Assembly (NCBI GenBank): GCA_028820945.1
Contig: JAPPHW010000026.1
Location: forward strand, 1 to 24,791
Length of the DNA: 24,791 nucleotides
Reading direction: 5' to 3'
Source: Defluviicoccus sp.
GTDB taxonomy: Bacteria > Pseudomonadota > Alphaproteobacteria > MPNO01
Shown here: positions 1 through 8,696 of the stretch, one piece after another
Position numbering within the stretch: the first letter of the stretch is position 1
Layout: every line of letters begins with the position of its first letter
Translations under genes and position numbers: made by a program
The notes under the pieces: model-generated
What the model was told of the DNA's origin: nothing
What the model saw: only the letters and a program-made list of their open reading frames with translations
The model's database searches: none

Positions 1-717
1 GTCGGTCTCCAGAACGGCATGACGATGGACGCCGTGGCCTCGATCGTGGGCCCGGAACGCACGCTCGGCGCGGTGATCGAGGTCGCGGCCAACATGTTCG
101 AACCCGGCACGGCGGTGCGCCAGACCCCGCCGTCCGGAACCTGGTTCGCCGTCGGCCCCTACGACGCGGCGACGCGCGGCCGGGAGGCGGAGGTTGCCGA
201 CATCCTGCGCCATGCGGGCGCGGTCGAGATCCGCGACGACATCCGGTCGGCAAAATGGATGAAGCTCGTCGCCAACGCGGCGGAATTCCTGCCGTCGTCG
301 ATCCTCGGCCTGCCGCTCGCCGACTCGGTGGCGGTACCCGGCATCCTGGACGTGATGAGAGCGGCCGGACGGGAAGCGATGCGGACCGGGATGTCGCTCG
401 GCCACCGGCTGGTACCGATTTTCGGCGACGAGCGCGTCGAGGTGAACGACCCGGACCGCCATGCGGCGGTCCTGTTCGACGCGGTCCTGAAGGGCTGGAC
501 GCTGTCGGACACCAGGGTCGCGACCCTCCAGGACTGGATCAAGGGCCGGCGGGGAGAGATCGACGAGATCAACGGTCTCGTCGTCACGGAGCAGGCGAGG
601 TTTGGCGGCGACTCCCCGGTCAACCGGCAACTCGTCGAGATCGCACAGCGGATCGAGCGGGGCGAACTCGCGCCCGATCCCTCGAACGCCGATCTGCTGC
701 GCGCGCTGCTCGACTAG
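1..717 (+). CDS. 2-dehydropantoate 2-reductase (ketopantoate reductase) family, 5' end missing
   Basis: This is the C-terminal two thirds of a PanE/ApbA-type ketopantoate reductase, which reduces 2-dehydropantoate with NADPH in pantothenate (CoA) synthesis. The frame is open from base 1, and the first residues read VGLQNGM, matching the conserved QNG segment in the middle of the family, so the true start lies upstream of the window. The C-terminal domain carries the family KWMKL segment (catalytic lysine region) and, near the end, GEIDEINGLVV, which matches the conserved E-I-D-x-x-N-G substrate-binding stretch. It ends with TAG at 715-717. Many bacteria carry several paralogues with unknown 2-ketoacid substrates, so a true pantothenate role is not certain. 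The next gene lies on the opposite strand and converges on it. Confidence 0.85.
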   Translation, partial: VGLQNGMTMDAVASIVGPERTLGAVIEVAANMFEPGTAVRQTPPSGTWFAVGPYDAATRGREAEVADILRHAGAVEIRDDIRSAKWMKLVANAAEFLPSSILGLPLADSVAVPGILDVMRAAGREAMRTGMSLGHRLVPIFGDERVEVNDPDRHAAVLFDAVLKGWTLSDTRVATLQDWIKGRRGEIDEINGLVVTEQARFGGDSPVNRQLVEIAQRIERGELAPDPSNADLLRALLD

Positions 718-800
718 GGTCCGTTGTCATCGGAGATGCCGGCGACCTGTCCCCGCGGCCTCCGTCTCATCCCCTCGAAGGAGCCTCCAGCGGATTTCCG

Positions 801-2405
801 TCAGCCGTTCGCACCGGCATCGCCACCCAGCAACAGCACGACCTCGTCCGCCGCCAGTTCCGCCGACATTTCCGTCGTTTCGATACGCAATTCCGGATTT
901 TCCGGCGCCTCGTACGGGGAATCGATTCCGGTGAAATTCACGAGATCGCCTTTCCGCGCTTTCGCGTAGAGGCCCTTCGGGTCTCGCGCCTCGCAGACTT
1001 CGAGCGGCGTGTCGACGAAGATCTCGAAGAACTCCCCTTCTTCCATCAGGTCCCGCGCCATGCGGCGTTCCGACCGGAACGGGGAGATGAAGGAAACGAT
1101 CACGATCAACCCGGCGTCGACCATCAGCTTCGCGACCTCGGCCACCCGGCGGATGTTCTCGACCCGGTCCCGGTCGGTGAAGCCGAGGTCCTTGTTGAGA
1201 CCGTGCCGGACGTTGTCGCCGTCCAGAAGGTAGGTGTGTTTTCCGAGCGTCTGGAGCTTCTGCTCCAGGCGGTCGGCGATCGTCGACTTTCCGGCGCCCG
1301 ACAGACCGGTCATCCAGACGACACAGGGTTGTTGACCGGTGGCGCGCGCCCGAGCCGTCTTGTCGATCTTCATGTCGTGCCAGACGACATTGCTGGCCCG
1401 GCGGAGCGCGAAGCCGATGACGCCCGCGCCCACGATCGCGTCGGTAAACCGGTCGACCAACACGAACGGACCCGATGCGCGGTTGCCGGCGGGGGCGTCG
1501 AACGGGATCGGGCGGTCGAGCGCGATCTTGCAGTAGCCGATCTGGTTGGCATCGAGGGTCTTGGCGGCCAGACGGCCGAGACTGTCCACGTCGACCCGGT
1601 GGGTCAGATCGGTTATCTGCGCCACCGCGGAGCCGCCGGCGAAACGGAACCCGTAGGGGCGCTCCGGGAGCATCGGTTCGGCGTCCAACCACACCAGGTG
1701 GACGGCGAACCGGTCAGCGGCCGGGGACGGGCGCTCGCCGGCCGCGGGGTCCGGGCGGATGTCCACGGCTTCCAGCAACTCCAGGAGCGTGGGACCGCCG
1801 TACCAGAGCAGGTTGCCGCCGGCCGCGCGGACGTTCTCACCGGTCGGCGTGCATACCGGCACCGCGTCCACGCTCTCGATCCCCGCTTCGCCCGCGAATG
1901 CCCGAAAATCCTCGACGATCGCGGTAAACGCGCCTTCGTCGAAGTCCACCGGATCCATCCTGTGGACCGCGAGGATGGCCTTGCGGATGCCCATCATCGA
2001 AACGATGTAGCCGTCGCGGCGGGTGTGGGTCGGGATCCCTTTCCCGGCATCGACGAGCACGACGGCCGCATCGGCCCGCGACGCCCCAGCGATCAGACTT
2101 CGTGCGTATTGCGCTCCGGCAGGCGCGTCGATGGCGACGAAGCTGCGTTTTCCGGTCCCGAAACTGCGGTAGGAAATGTCGTCGGCGATCCATCGTTCCG
2201 GTTCCGCCGGCGGCGCGGGATCTGCCGTCCCCCGTCTCTCGCCGGTAACCGCGCCGGGTCCGCCCAGCAAACGGTTCAGCAGCGCCGACCTGCCGTCGTC
2301 ATCGGCGCCGCAGATAACGAAGCGAAGCCTTTCCTTTTTCCCTCTCGCGGCGCCCGACGCCTGGAGGGCGGGCGGAACCTTCTCGCCCTGTCGGGCAGAC
2401 GTCAT
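801..2405 (-). CDS. CysN-CysC fusion: eroded sulfate adenylyltransferase GTPase subunit with intact APS kinase
   Basis: A 534-residue protein. The C-terminal third (about 355-534) is an APS kinase, which phosphorylates adenylyl sulfate to PAPS, the sulfuryl donor for sulfotransferases. It keeps its P-loop GLSGAGKST (367-375), the [10 protein letters not shown] motif (395-404) and the FISPF segment. The N-terminal part is CysN-like but damaged. The P-loop reads GADDDGRS (lysine replaced by arginine), the usual DTPGHEQYTRNM reads [12 protein letters not shown], and NKMD reads VHRMD. After the [12 protein letters not shown] segment it jumps to the CysN third domain ([25 protein letters not shown]), so the second beta-barrel domain seems to be missing. 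Intact NodQ-type fusions are usually about 100 residues longer. No CysD lies beside it. A GGAGG sits 10 bases before the ATG. I infer a PAPS-forming kinase with a non-catalytic front half. Confidence 0.85.
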   Translation of the reverse strand: MTSARQGEKVPPALQASGAARGKKERLRFVICGADDDGRSALLNRLLGGPGAVTGERRGTADPAPPAEPERWIADDISYRSFGTGKRSFVAIDAPAGAQYARSLIAGASRADAAVVLVDAGKGIPTHTRRDGYIVSMMGIRKAILAVHRMDPVDFDEGAFTAIVEDFRAFAGEAGIESVDAVPVCTPTGENVRAAGGNLLWYGGPTLLELLEAVDIRPDPAAGERPSPAADRFAVHLVWLDAEPMLPERPYGFRFAGGSAVAQITDLTHRVDVDSLGRLAAKTLDANQIGYCKIALDRPIPFDAPAGNRASGPFVLVDRFTDAIVGAGVIGFALRRASNVVWHDMKIDKTARARATGQQPCVVWMTGLSGAGKSTIADRLEQKLQTLGKHTYLLDGDNVRHGLNKDLGFTDRDRVENIRRVAEVAKLMVDAGLIVIVSFISPFRSERRMARDLMEEGEFFEIFVDTPLEVCEARDPKGLYAKARKGDLVNFTGIDSPYEAPENPELRIETTEMSAELAADEVVLLLGGDAGANG

Positions 2406-2581
2406 CGGGAATATGCCTCCTGCTCGAACGCCCGCATGGAACCCGCCGGGCCAATGCCTCCTCTTCGCACGCCGCCGCGTGGCAATACCGCCCGGGCGCC
2501 AGTCTTGCCGCCGCCACCGGTGACATGGTCGATCGGCCCGCCGTCATCACATGGGAGCGGAAAAAGTCTCCATACAGGATT

Positions 2582-3241
2582 TCAGTCGATCTCGTCCTCG
2601 GTCACGATCCAAGGCTCCCGCAGCGCCGCCTCGCGCCACTCCGCGAAGGCCGGCAGGCTCAGCATGGCCCGACTGTAGGCGGCGCAGGTCTCGTCGAGAT
2701 CGACGCCGTAGGTGTCGAGCCGCGTCACCACCGGCGCATACATGGCGTCGGCCGCGCAGAAAGCGCCGAACAGGAAATCGCCGTCCGCGCCCCAGCGCGC
2801 CCGGCAGTCGCGCCAGATTTCGCAGATGCGTGCGATGTCGTCCTCTACGCCGGGCCCGCGCCCCTTCCCCTTGAGGTCGCCGCGGCGCAGGTTCATCGGC
2901 ATGTGGTTGCGGAGCGCCGTGAAGCCCGCGTGCATCTCGTTCGCGACCGCCCGGGCGTGGGCGCGGGCTTCGCGGTCGGCGGGCCAGAGTCCCGCTTTTG
3001 GGAACAGCTCGTTGACGTATTCCACGATCGCCAGCGTTTCCCACACCGCGCGCCCGCCGTGCAGCAGCACCGGCACCCGGCGGGATGGGGAGATTGCGGC
3101 GATGGCTTCCTCCCAGTTCTCTTCGAACAGCAGGATCAGCCGCTCTTCGAAGGGGATTCCGGCGTGACGCATGGCGAGCCAGGGTCTGAGCGACCAGGAC
3201 GAGTAGTTCTTGTTTCCGATCGCCAGCGTCAGTTCGCTCAT
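2582..3241 (-). CDS. glutathione S-transferase family protein
   Basis: A 219-residue cytosolic GST-fold protein. The N-terminal thioredoxin-like domain begins MSELTLAIGNKNYSSWSLRP, with the serine-rich SSWS segment where Ser-type GSTs place the glutathione-activating residue. It continues with SRRVPVLLHGG and VWETLAIVEYV, which match the cis-proline and the glutathione gamma-glutamyl-binding (E-[ST]) segments. The C-terminal helical domain includes FLFGAFCAADAMYAPVVTRL, the usual N-capping and hydrophobic staple region. The ATG at 3239-3241 is chosen over an upstream in-frame ATG at 3313, because the GST fold begins there and a purine-rich GAGGGG lies upstream. The substrate is unknown. It is on the same strand as the CysN-CysC gene but separated by 176 bases, so co-transcription is possible but unproven. 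Confidence 0.85.
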   Translation of the reverse strand: MSELTLAIGNKNYSSWSLRPWLAMRHAGIPFEERLILLFEENWEEAIAAISPSRRVPVLLHGGRAVWETLAIVEYVNELFPKAGLWPADREARAHARAVANEMHAGFTALRNHMPMNLRRGDLKGKGRGPGVEDDIARICEIWRDCRARWGADGDFLFGAFCAADAMYAPVVTRLDTYGVDLDETCAAYSRAMLSLPAFAEWREAALREPWIVTEDEID

Positions 3242-3395
3242 CGCGTTCCCGGTCCCCTCGCGGTTTGGTGCTTTGCGCGGAACCGTATACACGGAACCGT
3301 CCCCGGACGTCATGCGGTTGGAGGCGGTTACGCCCCCGCCGGCGGCGTGGGAGTTCGGTCGGCCGAAGGTTGCCGTCGGCAGGCAGCCCGCGCCG

Positions 3396-4229
3396 CTATC
3401 CGGCCAGGAGGCTGTAGTCGATGACGCGGCGCTCGGCCTTGTGGAACTCGCGCAGGAACGCTTTCTGGCTCTCGTAGGCCCGATCCGGAACGAGGCGCGC
3501 CGGGATCTGGATCCGGAGCGGGCTCCGGTCGAACGGGTAGGGGTCGACCCGGGCGCGTTCGCCGTCCAGCACGTCCACCGTCAGGGTAACGTCGTCCCGC
3601 CCGGCGCCCACCGGCACATGCCCGATCGTGTTCGCCGGGCCGTTCCTGCGCGCCTCGCTGTCGAACGGGTAACGGTTGCAGATGAACTGGGCCATCTGGT
3701 CGAAAACCTCCATGAGCTTAAAGTTCCGCCAGAGCGCCCCCTCGGTGGCGAAGTCGCGGTACGCGGAGGACCGGCGAAGTTCGTCGACGAGTTCCTCCCG
3801 CCTGGCCTCCCAACGGTCGAGCGCGTCGCGCACCTCCGGGATCGCCGAAAAATCGGGCATGTGCGAAATCAGCCCCTTGCCCCGCGTGCACAGCCCCTCG
3901 GCGTGCATCAGGATCATGAGGCCGGCATAGGCGTCCCGTTCCGCCACGCGCTCGATCCCGTGCCGAAAGAAATCGAGCCACACGGAGCCGAGAGTCTTGA
4001 CGCTCCCGATATAGTCCATCGGGTAGCCCTCATCGGTGAGGGTGGGACGGATTTCCCACTCCCACCAACCGGCATCGTGCTCTTCCGCCGCCAGCACCAT
4101 CGACTCGTAGGGCGCCGGCTCGGCGAACTCGGCGTTTCCCCAATGCGCCGCAAGCAGCCCGGCAACCCTGGAGTGGTCCGTCTGCAGGACGAGGACCAGC
4201 CGGGAATCCATATGGCCGCTGATCATCAT
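3396..4229 (-). CDS. DUF3891 family protein
   Basis: A 277-residue protein that I recognise as DUF3891, a family of unknown function. It has no signal peptide or membrane segment. Family hallmarks visible are the opening TDHSRVAGLLAAHWGN, the acidic/histidine AAEEHDAGWWEWE, MDYIGSVKTLGSVWLDFF and, in the middle, the charged helix RWEARREELVDELRR followed by FKLMEVFDQMAQFIC. The conserved His and Asp residues (TDHS, EEHD) look like a possible metal-binding HD-like site, which is inference only. The first of two adjacent ATGs is used because AAAGGGG lies about 8 bases upstream. A third possible start lies at 4211 (MDSRLV). It is transcribed divergently from the arylsulfotransferase-like gene. 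Confidence 0.8.
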   Translation of the reverse strand: MMISGHMDSRLVLVLQTDHSRVAGLLAAHWGNAEFAEPAPYESMVLAAEEHDAGWWEWEIRPTLTDEGYPMDYIGSVKTLGSVWLDFFRHGIERVAERDAYAGLMILMHAEGLCTRGKGLISHMPDFSAIPEVRDALDRWEARREELVDELRRSSAYRDFATEGALWRNFKLMEVFDQMAQFICNRYPFDSEARRNGPANTIGHVPVGAGRDDVTLTVDVLDGERARVDPYPFDRSPLRIQIPARLVPDRAYESQKAFLREFHKAERRVIDYSLLAG

Positions 4230-4530
4230 GGCAATTGCCCCTTTGGAGCCGACCCCGGTACCGCGAGCCCGGCATCGAGCGATCTTTCGCGAACCCGGAC
4301 GCTAACCGTGGCGGCGATCGTTTTCAATGACGGAAGCCACGGCCGATGCCGACGCGGCCGAACCGGATCGGCCTGTTGCCGGACCCGTCGCGCGAGCCCG
4401 CGCCAGTCCGCTGGAATTTCGCGTGCGACTCCGCTCCCCGGCTTTGTGGAAGAACCGTCCGCGCACTAACATTCCGGCTGGACCGGTCGCCGCCGGTCCC
4501 TTCGTTTCGACGCGACCCGCGGGAGCCGCC
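4230..4530. other. intergenic region, no gene seen
   Basis: This 301-base stretch separates the divergent DUF3891 and arylsulfotransferase-like genes and should hold both promoters. Frames are open through it on both strands, but the translations are arginine/alanine/proline-rich and match nothing I recognise. I could not pick a convincing -35/-10 pair. Confidence 0.5.
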
Positions 4531-5754
4531 ATGCCGCCGACCGTCTTTCCCAAGGGGGTAACGATTCACGACGAGGCCAGGGCCCACGACTGCCATGTCA
4601 TGTATGAGGGCCGGGGCGGCGAGTCCTACCTGATCGACATCGCGGGAAATGTCGTCAACATTTGGCCCCACACCGGGTTTCCGGCCGAGATGATCGACCC
4701 CGCCGTCAACGGCGGAAAGAAGGGCCACGTCCTGCTCCAGCGGGAGCCCGATACCTTCTTCAACGAAGCCGTCATCGAGATGGACTGGGACGGCAACGTC
4801 ATCTGGGAGTGGGGCGAGAAGGCGCCCGGCGGCAAGGCGCGGCAGAACCACGATCTCTGCCGTCTCGCCAACGGCAACACCATGATGATCGGCAAGAAGG
4901 AATACACGGTCCCGGAGCTCCACCCCGACGAGTTCACGGACCAGCCGATCTACGAGGTGACGCCCGGCGGAGACATCGTGTGGGAATGGGTCCCGCACCG
5001 TCATCTCGACGGGCTCGGCATCGACGAAGAGCGCCGGTCGGTCCTGTTCTCGAAGTCCAAGGTCCGGCCGCGGGCCTATCTCTTCGTCGTCAACGACATG
5101 CAGCCCCTGGGGCCGAACAGGTGGTACGACGGCGGGGATTCCCGCTTCCACCCGGACAACGTGATGATCGATTCCCGGGAGGGCAATTTCATCGCCATCG
5201 TCGAGAAGGCGACGGGCGAAATCGTATGGCGCATGGGCCCGGACTATCCGGCGGCCTACGATTTCTCGCGCCGCGACTTCAACGGCGAATGCCCGCGCCC
5301 CGTGGACTCGATTTCGGGGCAGCACGATGCCCACATGATCCCGCCCGGGCTGCCCGGCGCGGGGAACGTGCTGGTGTTCGACAATGACGGCCCCGCCGGG
5401 CTGCCGCAGGTCTATCAGAAGACCTTTCCCGGATCGCGCATCCTCGAGATCGATCCGGTCGCCCGGGAGATCGTCTGGCAGTACGACGCCTCACGCTCCG
5501 GGATGCCGTTCTGGGCGTTCTACAGCTCCTTCATCTCCAGCGCCCGGCGCCTGCCTAACGGCAACACGCTGATCTGCGAAGGCATGCACGGGCGGTTCTT
5601 CCAGGTGACCGCGGAGGGCGAGATCGTCTGGGAGTTCGTCAATCCGCGCTACGGCGAATGGAGCCAGCACCAGATGAACCTGGTCAATTTCGGCGGCCGC
5701 GAGGCGAACTGGGTGTTCCGCGCCCAGCCGGTGCCGAACGACTGGCTCCCCTGA
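4531..5754 (+). CDS. arylsulfotransferase (ASST) family beta-propeller protein
   Basis: A 407-residue protein of the arylsulfotransferase family. Characterised members are PAPS-independent and move a sulfuryl group between phenols through a histidine. The sequence shows six copies of a propeller-blade motif of the form D-x-x-G-x-I-V-W-E-W: IAGNVVNIW, DGNVIWEWG, GGDIVWEWV, TGEIVWRMG, AREIVWQYD and EGEIVWEFV. Conserved histidine segments are QNHDLCRLANGNT (His107), GQHDAHMIP (His265, His268) and EGMHGRFFQ. The ATG at 4531 is chosen because GGGAG lies 5-6 bases before it and the 68 upstream in-frame residues are low-complexity. With this start there is no signal peptide, whereas the E. coli-type enzyme is periplasmic. 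The donor and acceptor are unknown, and it could be a non-catalytic propeller relative. Confidence 0.75.
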   Translation: MPPTVFPKGVTIHDEARAHDCHVMYEGRGGESYLIDIAGNVVNIWPHTGFPAEMIDPAVNGGKKGHVLLQREPDTFFNEAVIEMDWDGNVIWEWGEKAPGGKARQNHDLCRLANGNTMMIGKKEYTVPELHPDEFTDQPIYEVTPGGDIVWEWVPHRHLDGLGIDEERRSVLFSKSKVRPRAYLFVVNDMQPLGPNRWYDGGDSRFHPDNVMIDSREGNFIAIVEKATGEIVWRMGPDYPAAYDFSRRDFNGECPRPVDSISGQHDAHMIPPGLPGAGNVLVFDNDGPAGLPQVYQKTFPGSRILEIDPVAREIVWQYDASRSGMPFWAFYSSFISSARRLPNGNTLICEGMHGRFFQVTAEGEIVWEFVNPRYGEWSQHQMNLVNFGGREANWVFRAQPVPNDWLP

Positions 5755-5851
5755 CGGCCGGACGGACGCCGCCTCGATCGTCACCGATCGAGCGCGCCGC
5801 ACTCCGCTTTCCCGCAAACCAGCCTTCCGGCTCGCCGGTCGGGAGGGTCGG

Positions 5852-6430
5852 CTACAACGGTTTTCCGATTATCGCGTCGAGATATTCGAGGGCCATCCGC
5901 GCCGGCAGATAGTCGGGGTCGTGCCGCAAGGCCCGTTCGAAGGAGCGCTTCGCCGCGTCGAGCTTCCCCTGCACCAGACGCACGCGGCCGAGATTGTAAT
6001 GCGCGAACTGATAGCAACAGTACCGCTTGGCCGAGATCGCCTTCTCAAGCCACGGGACCGCTTCGTCGGAGCGGCCGAGCTCGATCAGATACACCCCGAT
6101 ATCGTTGTAGGGATTGCCATAGTCGGGATCGAGCGCGATGGCTTTTCGGCATTCGGCGAGCGCTTCCTCAATCTGCCCGAGCATGCTGAGCGACCAGCCC
6201 AGAAACGTGTGCCCCTCGGCGGTGGGCAGAATCTCGATGGACTCGCGGAAGCTGTCGACCGCGGCCCGGTATCGGCCGTTGAGATGCAGGACGTAACCTT
6301 GCTCCCAAAGTACGTAGGCGCGTACCTCGTCTGGAATTTCCGATCGCTCGCCCGACTGCCCGTGAGCCGTGGGGGTCAACGACAGCGCCACGAGGAACAT
6401 CGCGGCGAGCAAAGGGCGGCACCGGATCAT
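5852..6430 (-). CDS. secreted TPR-repeat protein
   Basis: A 192-residue protein with a Sec-type signal peptide (MIRCRPLLAAMFLVALSLTP, cleavage near AHG-QS) followed by about four tetratricopeptide repeats. These begin near VRAYVLWEQGYVLHLNG, GHTFLGWSLSMLGQIEEAL, NPYNDIGVYLIELGRSDEA and FAHYNLGRVRLVQGKLDAA. TPRs form helical scaffolds for protein-protein contacts, so a periplasmic adaptor role is likely, with unknown partner. The ATG at 6428-6430 is preferred over a farther upstream start because it opens directly on the signal peptide. The extra upstream residues belong to the decayed oxidoreductase sequence in the gap. It is divergent from the DUF3179 gene. Confidence 0.8.
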   Translation of the reverse strand: MIRCRPLLAAMFLVALSLTPTAHGQSGERSEIPDEVRAYVLWEQGYVLHLNGRYRAAVDSFRESIEILPTAEGHTFLGWSLSMLGQIEEALAECRKAIALDPDYGNPYNDIGVYLIELGRSDEAVPWLEKAISAKRYCCYQFAHYNLGRVRLVQGKLDAAKRSFERALRHDPDYLPARMALEYLDAIIGKPL

Positions 6431-6660
6431 GGGAGCGCCCGTCCTGGGATGCCCGCAGGGTGCCTCCCACCCGCAACCACGAACGTGTTCGGGTCCGCCG
6501 TCCGCACCGCCGGCGGGAGGTTTGGCCCGCCTGTCGCCATCTCTGTCTCGCCGTTCGCTGCCTCGTACCGGAACGCGCCGGCCACGCCGCGGCAACTCGA
6601 TTCGACGGTGTTGACCTCAAGCCGGGGCGCCGGCCGGAGCCCGCGCTCAAGCGCCAGCAT
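6427..6660 (-). pseudogene. remnant of FAD-binding/Fe-S oxidoreductase C-terminus (CCG domain)
   Basis: In the gap between the TPR and DUF3179 genes, one minus-strand frame reads LEVNTVESSCRGVAGAFRYE, then TEMATGGPNLPPAVRTADP and NTFVVAGG. This resembles the C-terminal cysteine-rich (CCG) domain of D-lactate/glycolate-type FAD oxidoreductases, which typically read like SGCCGMAGSFGYE, then a methionine-rich helix and PAVRxA-x(3)-LVVAxG. One cysteine of the CCG is now arginine, the following SCRxQI segment is lost, and only about 77 residues remain. I read it as a relic of a gene that once occupied this site. The match is from memory of the family, not from a search. Confidence 0.5.
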
Positions 6661-6811
6661 GACTCCGAACGCCCGCCGATGGCAACGCCCGTGCGGGAAC
6701 GCGAAACCGGGTCGGCCATTGCGGATGAGAGTTTTCCCGGGGAGACTGGAGACGGGAGAGCCTGGGATGAAGCGCAAACGGGTCGCGGCGAGAAGGTCGA
6801 GGAGACACCCG

Positions 6812-8182
6812 ATGCCCGCCATTCGCAGCGTCGTTGTCGCGTTCGGCGTCGTCCTGATGCTGGCGGCGAACGCCGGACACCCCCGGGCGGAGGTCGCCGA
6901 CCGCGCCGTCAGTCGGGCATTCCTGACCGTGCTCGTCGGGGAGGAGAGCGACAAGGCGCGCGCCTGGGAGTTGATCGAGACGCAATGGGAGCCATCGTTC
7001 CTGCCGATGGCTCTGGAGACCATCCGCCTGACCCGCGACCCGGAAGTCTCTGGCGTCCTGCTGGGCATCATGGACCGCGAGACCGGCGCCGGACTCGGCC
7101 ACGACCTCGATGCGTGGCAACGCAGGATGTGGAATGCGCCCGAGGCGCGGCACCCGCGCTATGCCGCCTTCAAGAGCGCGCTCTACAGCCTCATCGACCC
7201 GCGTTTCTCGGCGTATTTCGACACCGCGGGCGAACCGCTCATCCGGCTCGACGAGATCGTCTGGGGCGGCGTGCGGCAGGACGGCATCCCGCCGCTTCGC
7301 AACCCGGCGATGCTGGCCGCGGAAGACGCCGCCTATCTGGAGGACGACAACATCGTGTTCGGCCTCTCCGTCAACGGCGACGCCCGCGCCTATCCGAAGC
7401 GTATCCTCGCCTGGCACGAGATGTTCGTCGATACCGTCGGCGGCGTGCCGGTCGCGGGCGTGTACTGCACCCTCTGCGGCACCGTGATCCTCTATCGCAC
7501 GGAGCATGAGGGCGTGCATCACCGGCTCGGCACGAGTGGCTTCCTCTACCGTTCGAACAAGCTCATGTACGACCAGGACACCCAGTCGCTGTGGAGCACG
7601 ATGCAGGGCGCGCCGGTCGTCGGGCCGCTCGCCGGGAAGAGCATCGCGCTGGAGAGCGGGCCCGTGGTGACGACCACCTGGGGCGAGTGGCGGCGGCGCC
7701 ACCCGGGCACCCGGGTGCTCTCGCTCGATACCGGCCACCGGCGCGACTACGCCGAAGGGGCTGCTTACCGCGACTACTTCGCGACCGACGAGTTGATGTT
7801 CTCGGTCCCGGTCCTCGACACACGGCTCAAGAACAAGGACGAGGTGTTCACGGTGCGGCTCGCAGATCGCCCGGACGCGCCGCTTGCCATATCGGCCGAG
7901 TTCCTCGCCGCGAACCCGGTCCATCACGATGCGATCGAAGGGACGGCGCTCGTGGTGCTCACCGACCCGTCGGGCGCGAACCGCGCCTACGCGAGCCAAA
8001 AGGTAAGGTTCGCCCGCTACGACGGCGACACGAGGGTCGAGGACAGCGCCGGCACGATCTGGACGATGGACGAGCACGCCCTGACCGCCGAAGACGGGCG
8101 TGCGCTGCGCCGTCTCCCGGCGCAGCGGGCATTCTGGTTCGGCTGGTACGCCGCGTTCCCGAACACCCGGCTGGTGCGGTAG
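6812..8182 (+). CDS. secreted DUF3179 domain-containing protein
   Basis: A 456-residue exported protein with a signal peptide (MPAIRSVVVAFGVVLMLAAN, cleavage near PRA-EV), an alpha-helical region with HEAT-like look (about 30-130), and a DUF3179 domain (about 140-450). Family motifs are NGDARAYPKRILAWHEM, GVPVAGVYCTLCGTVILY with a CxxC pair (Cys219, Cys222), GTSGFLYRSNKLMYDQDTQ and SLWSTMQGAPVVGPLAG. The function of DUF3179 is not established, and the CxxC pair suggests metal or redox chemistry. GAGGAGA lies 6 bases before this ATG. An in-frame ATG at 6767 also has a good GGGAGAG, but would add 15 basic residues in front of the signal peptide. No partner gene is obvious. Confidence 0.82.
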   Translation: MPAIRSVVVAFGVVLMLAANAGHPRAEVADRAVSRAFLTVLVGEESDKARAWELIETQWEPSFLPMALETIRLTRDPEVSGVLLGIMDRETGAGLGHDLDAWQRRMWNAPEARHPRYAAFKSALYSLIDPRFSAYFDTAGEPLIRLDEIVWGGVRQDGIPPLRNPAMLAAEDAAYLEDDNIVFGLSVNGDARAYPKRILAWHEMFVDTVGGVPVAGVYCTLCGTVILYRTEHEGVHHRLGTSGFLYRSNKLMYDQDTQSLWSTMQGAPVVGPLAGKSIALESGPVVTTTWGEWRRRHPGTRVLSLDTGHRRDYAEGAAYRDYFATDELMFSVPVLDTRLKNKDEVFTVRLADRPDAPLAISAEFLAANPVHHDAIEGTALVVLTDPSGANRAYASQKVRFARYDGDTRVEDSAGTIWTMDEHALTAEDGRALRRLPAQRAFWFGWYAAFPNTRLVR

Positions 8183-8334
8183 CCGGCCGGCCCGCCCCGC
8201 GGCGTCGCGCAGGAACTCCGCTGCCCGGCCGCCGCGCGTCCGCGCGGCACCGGAGCGCCCGGGATTGAACGCGCGACGCACAGGGAAAGAGTTGCACTTC
8301 GGTCCCTTTCAGGACGCGGTCGGAACGCCGGCGT

Positions 8335-8694
8335 ATGTCCGAACGCGATCTCACGGCCGGAACAGGCATCGCCAGAAGCACGTTGCGGCCCATCGTGAAA
8401 GGCGGCCCCTCCGTGGCGATCGGCCTCGCGCTCGAAGCCGCCACCCTGACCGGCGTCGATCTGTTCGTTCCGGAGGCGACGGCTCTCGCCCCGCAACTAA
8501 AGCGAACGGACGACAAGCTCGCCTCGATGCCGGGCTGGATCCACAGGCTCTGCCGCGATATGGAGGAAGCTGCGGAGAGGGTCGGACGGGCCATTGCTGC
8601 CGTCATCGGTCTGGAGACCGGTCGAACGGAAAAGCGACCGTTTCCGGGTATCCGTGGAGCGCCTGCCGATCGGCTATCGCGAGCACTGGACTGA
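8335..8694 (+). pseudogene. degenerate XRE/HipB-like helix-turn-helix antitoxin fragment
   Basis: The reading frame MSERDLTAGTGIARSTLR, then KGGPSVAIGLALEAATLTGV and LFVPEA resembles small XRE-type antitoxins paired with HipA-like kinases, which usually read SERDLA-x-RTGIARSTLR-x-IEKGDPSVAIG. The homology seems to extend upstream of the ATG (RTRSERRR, first helix), but that upstream open frame (from 8269) has no ATG, GTG or TTG. The invariant IEKGDP is changed to IVKGGP, and the expected acidic DDDF-type C-terminal tail is absent. No HipA kinase follows; the next gene is SulP on the other strand. I call it a relic. It could still be a short expressed protein starting at 8335. Confidence 0.45.
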
Positions 8695-8696
8695 AA

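Noticed and set aside
255..2678. 807-codon plus-strand open frame
   Set aside because: It is antisense to the CysN-CysC gene and its translation is arginine/glycine-rich with no family resemblance; a GC-driven shadow.
8183..8192. GCCGGCCGGC palindrome after the DUF3179 stop
   Set aside because: Too short, without a loop or T-run; expected by chance in GC-rich DNA.
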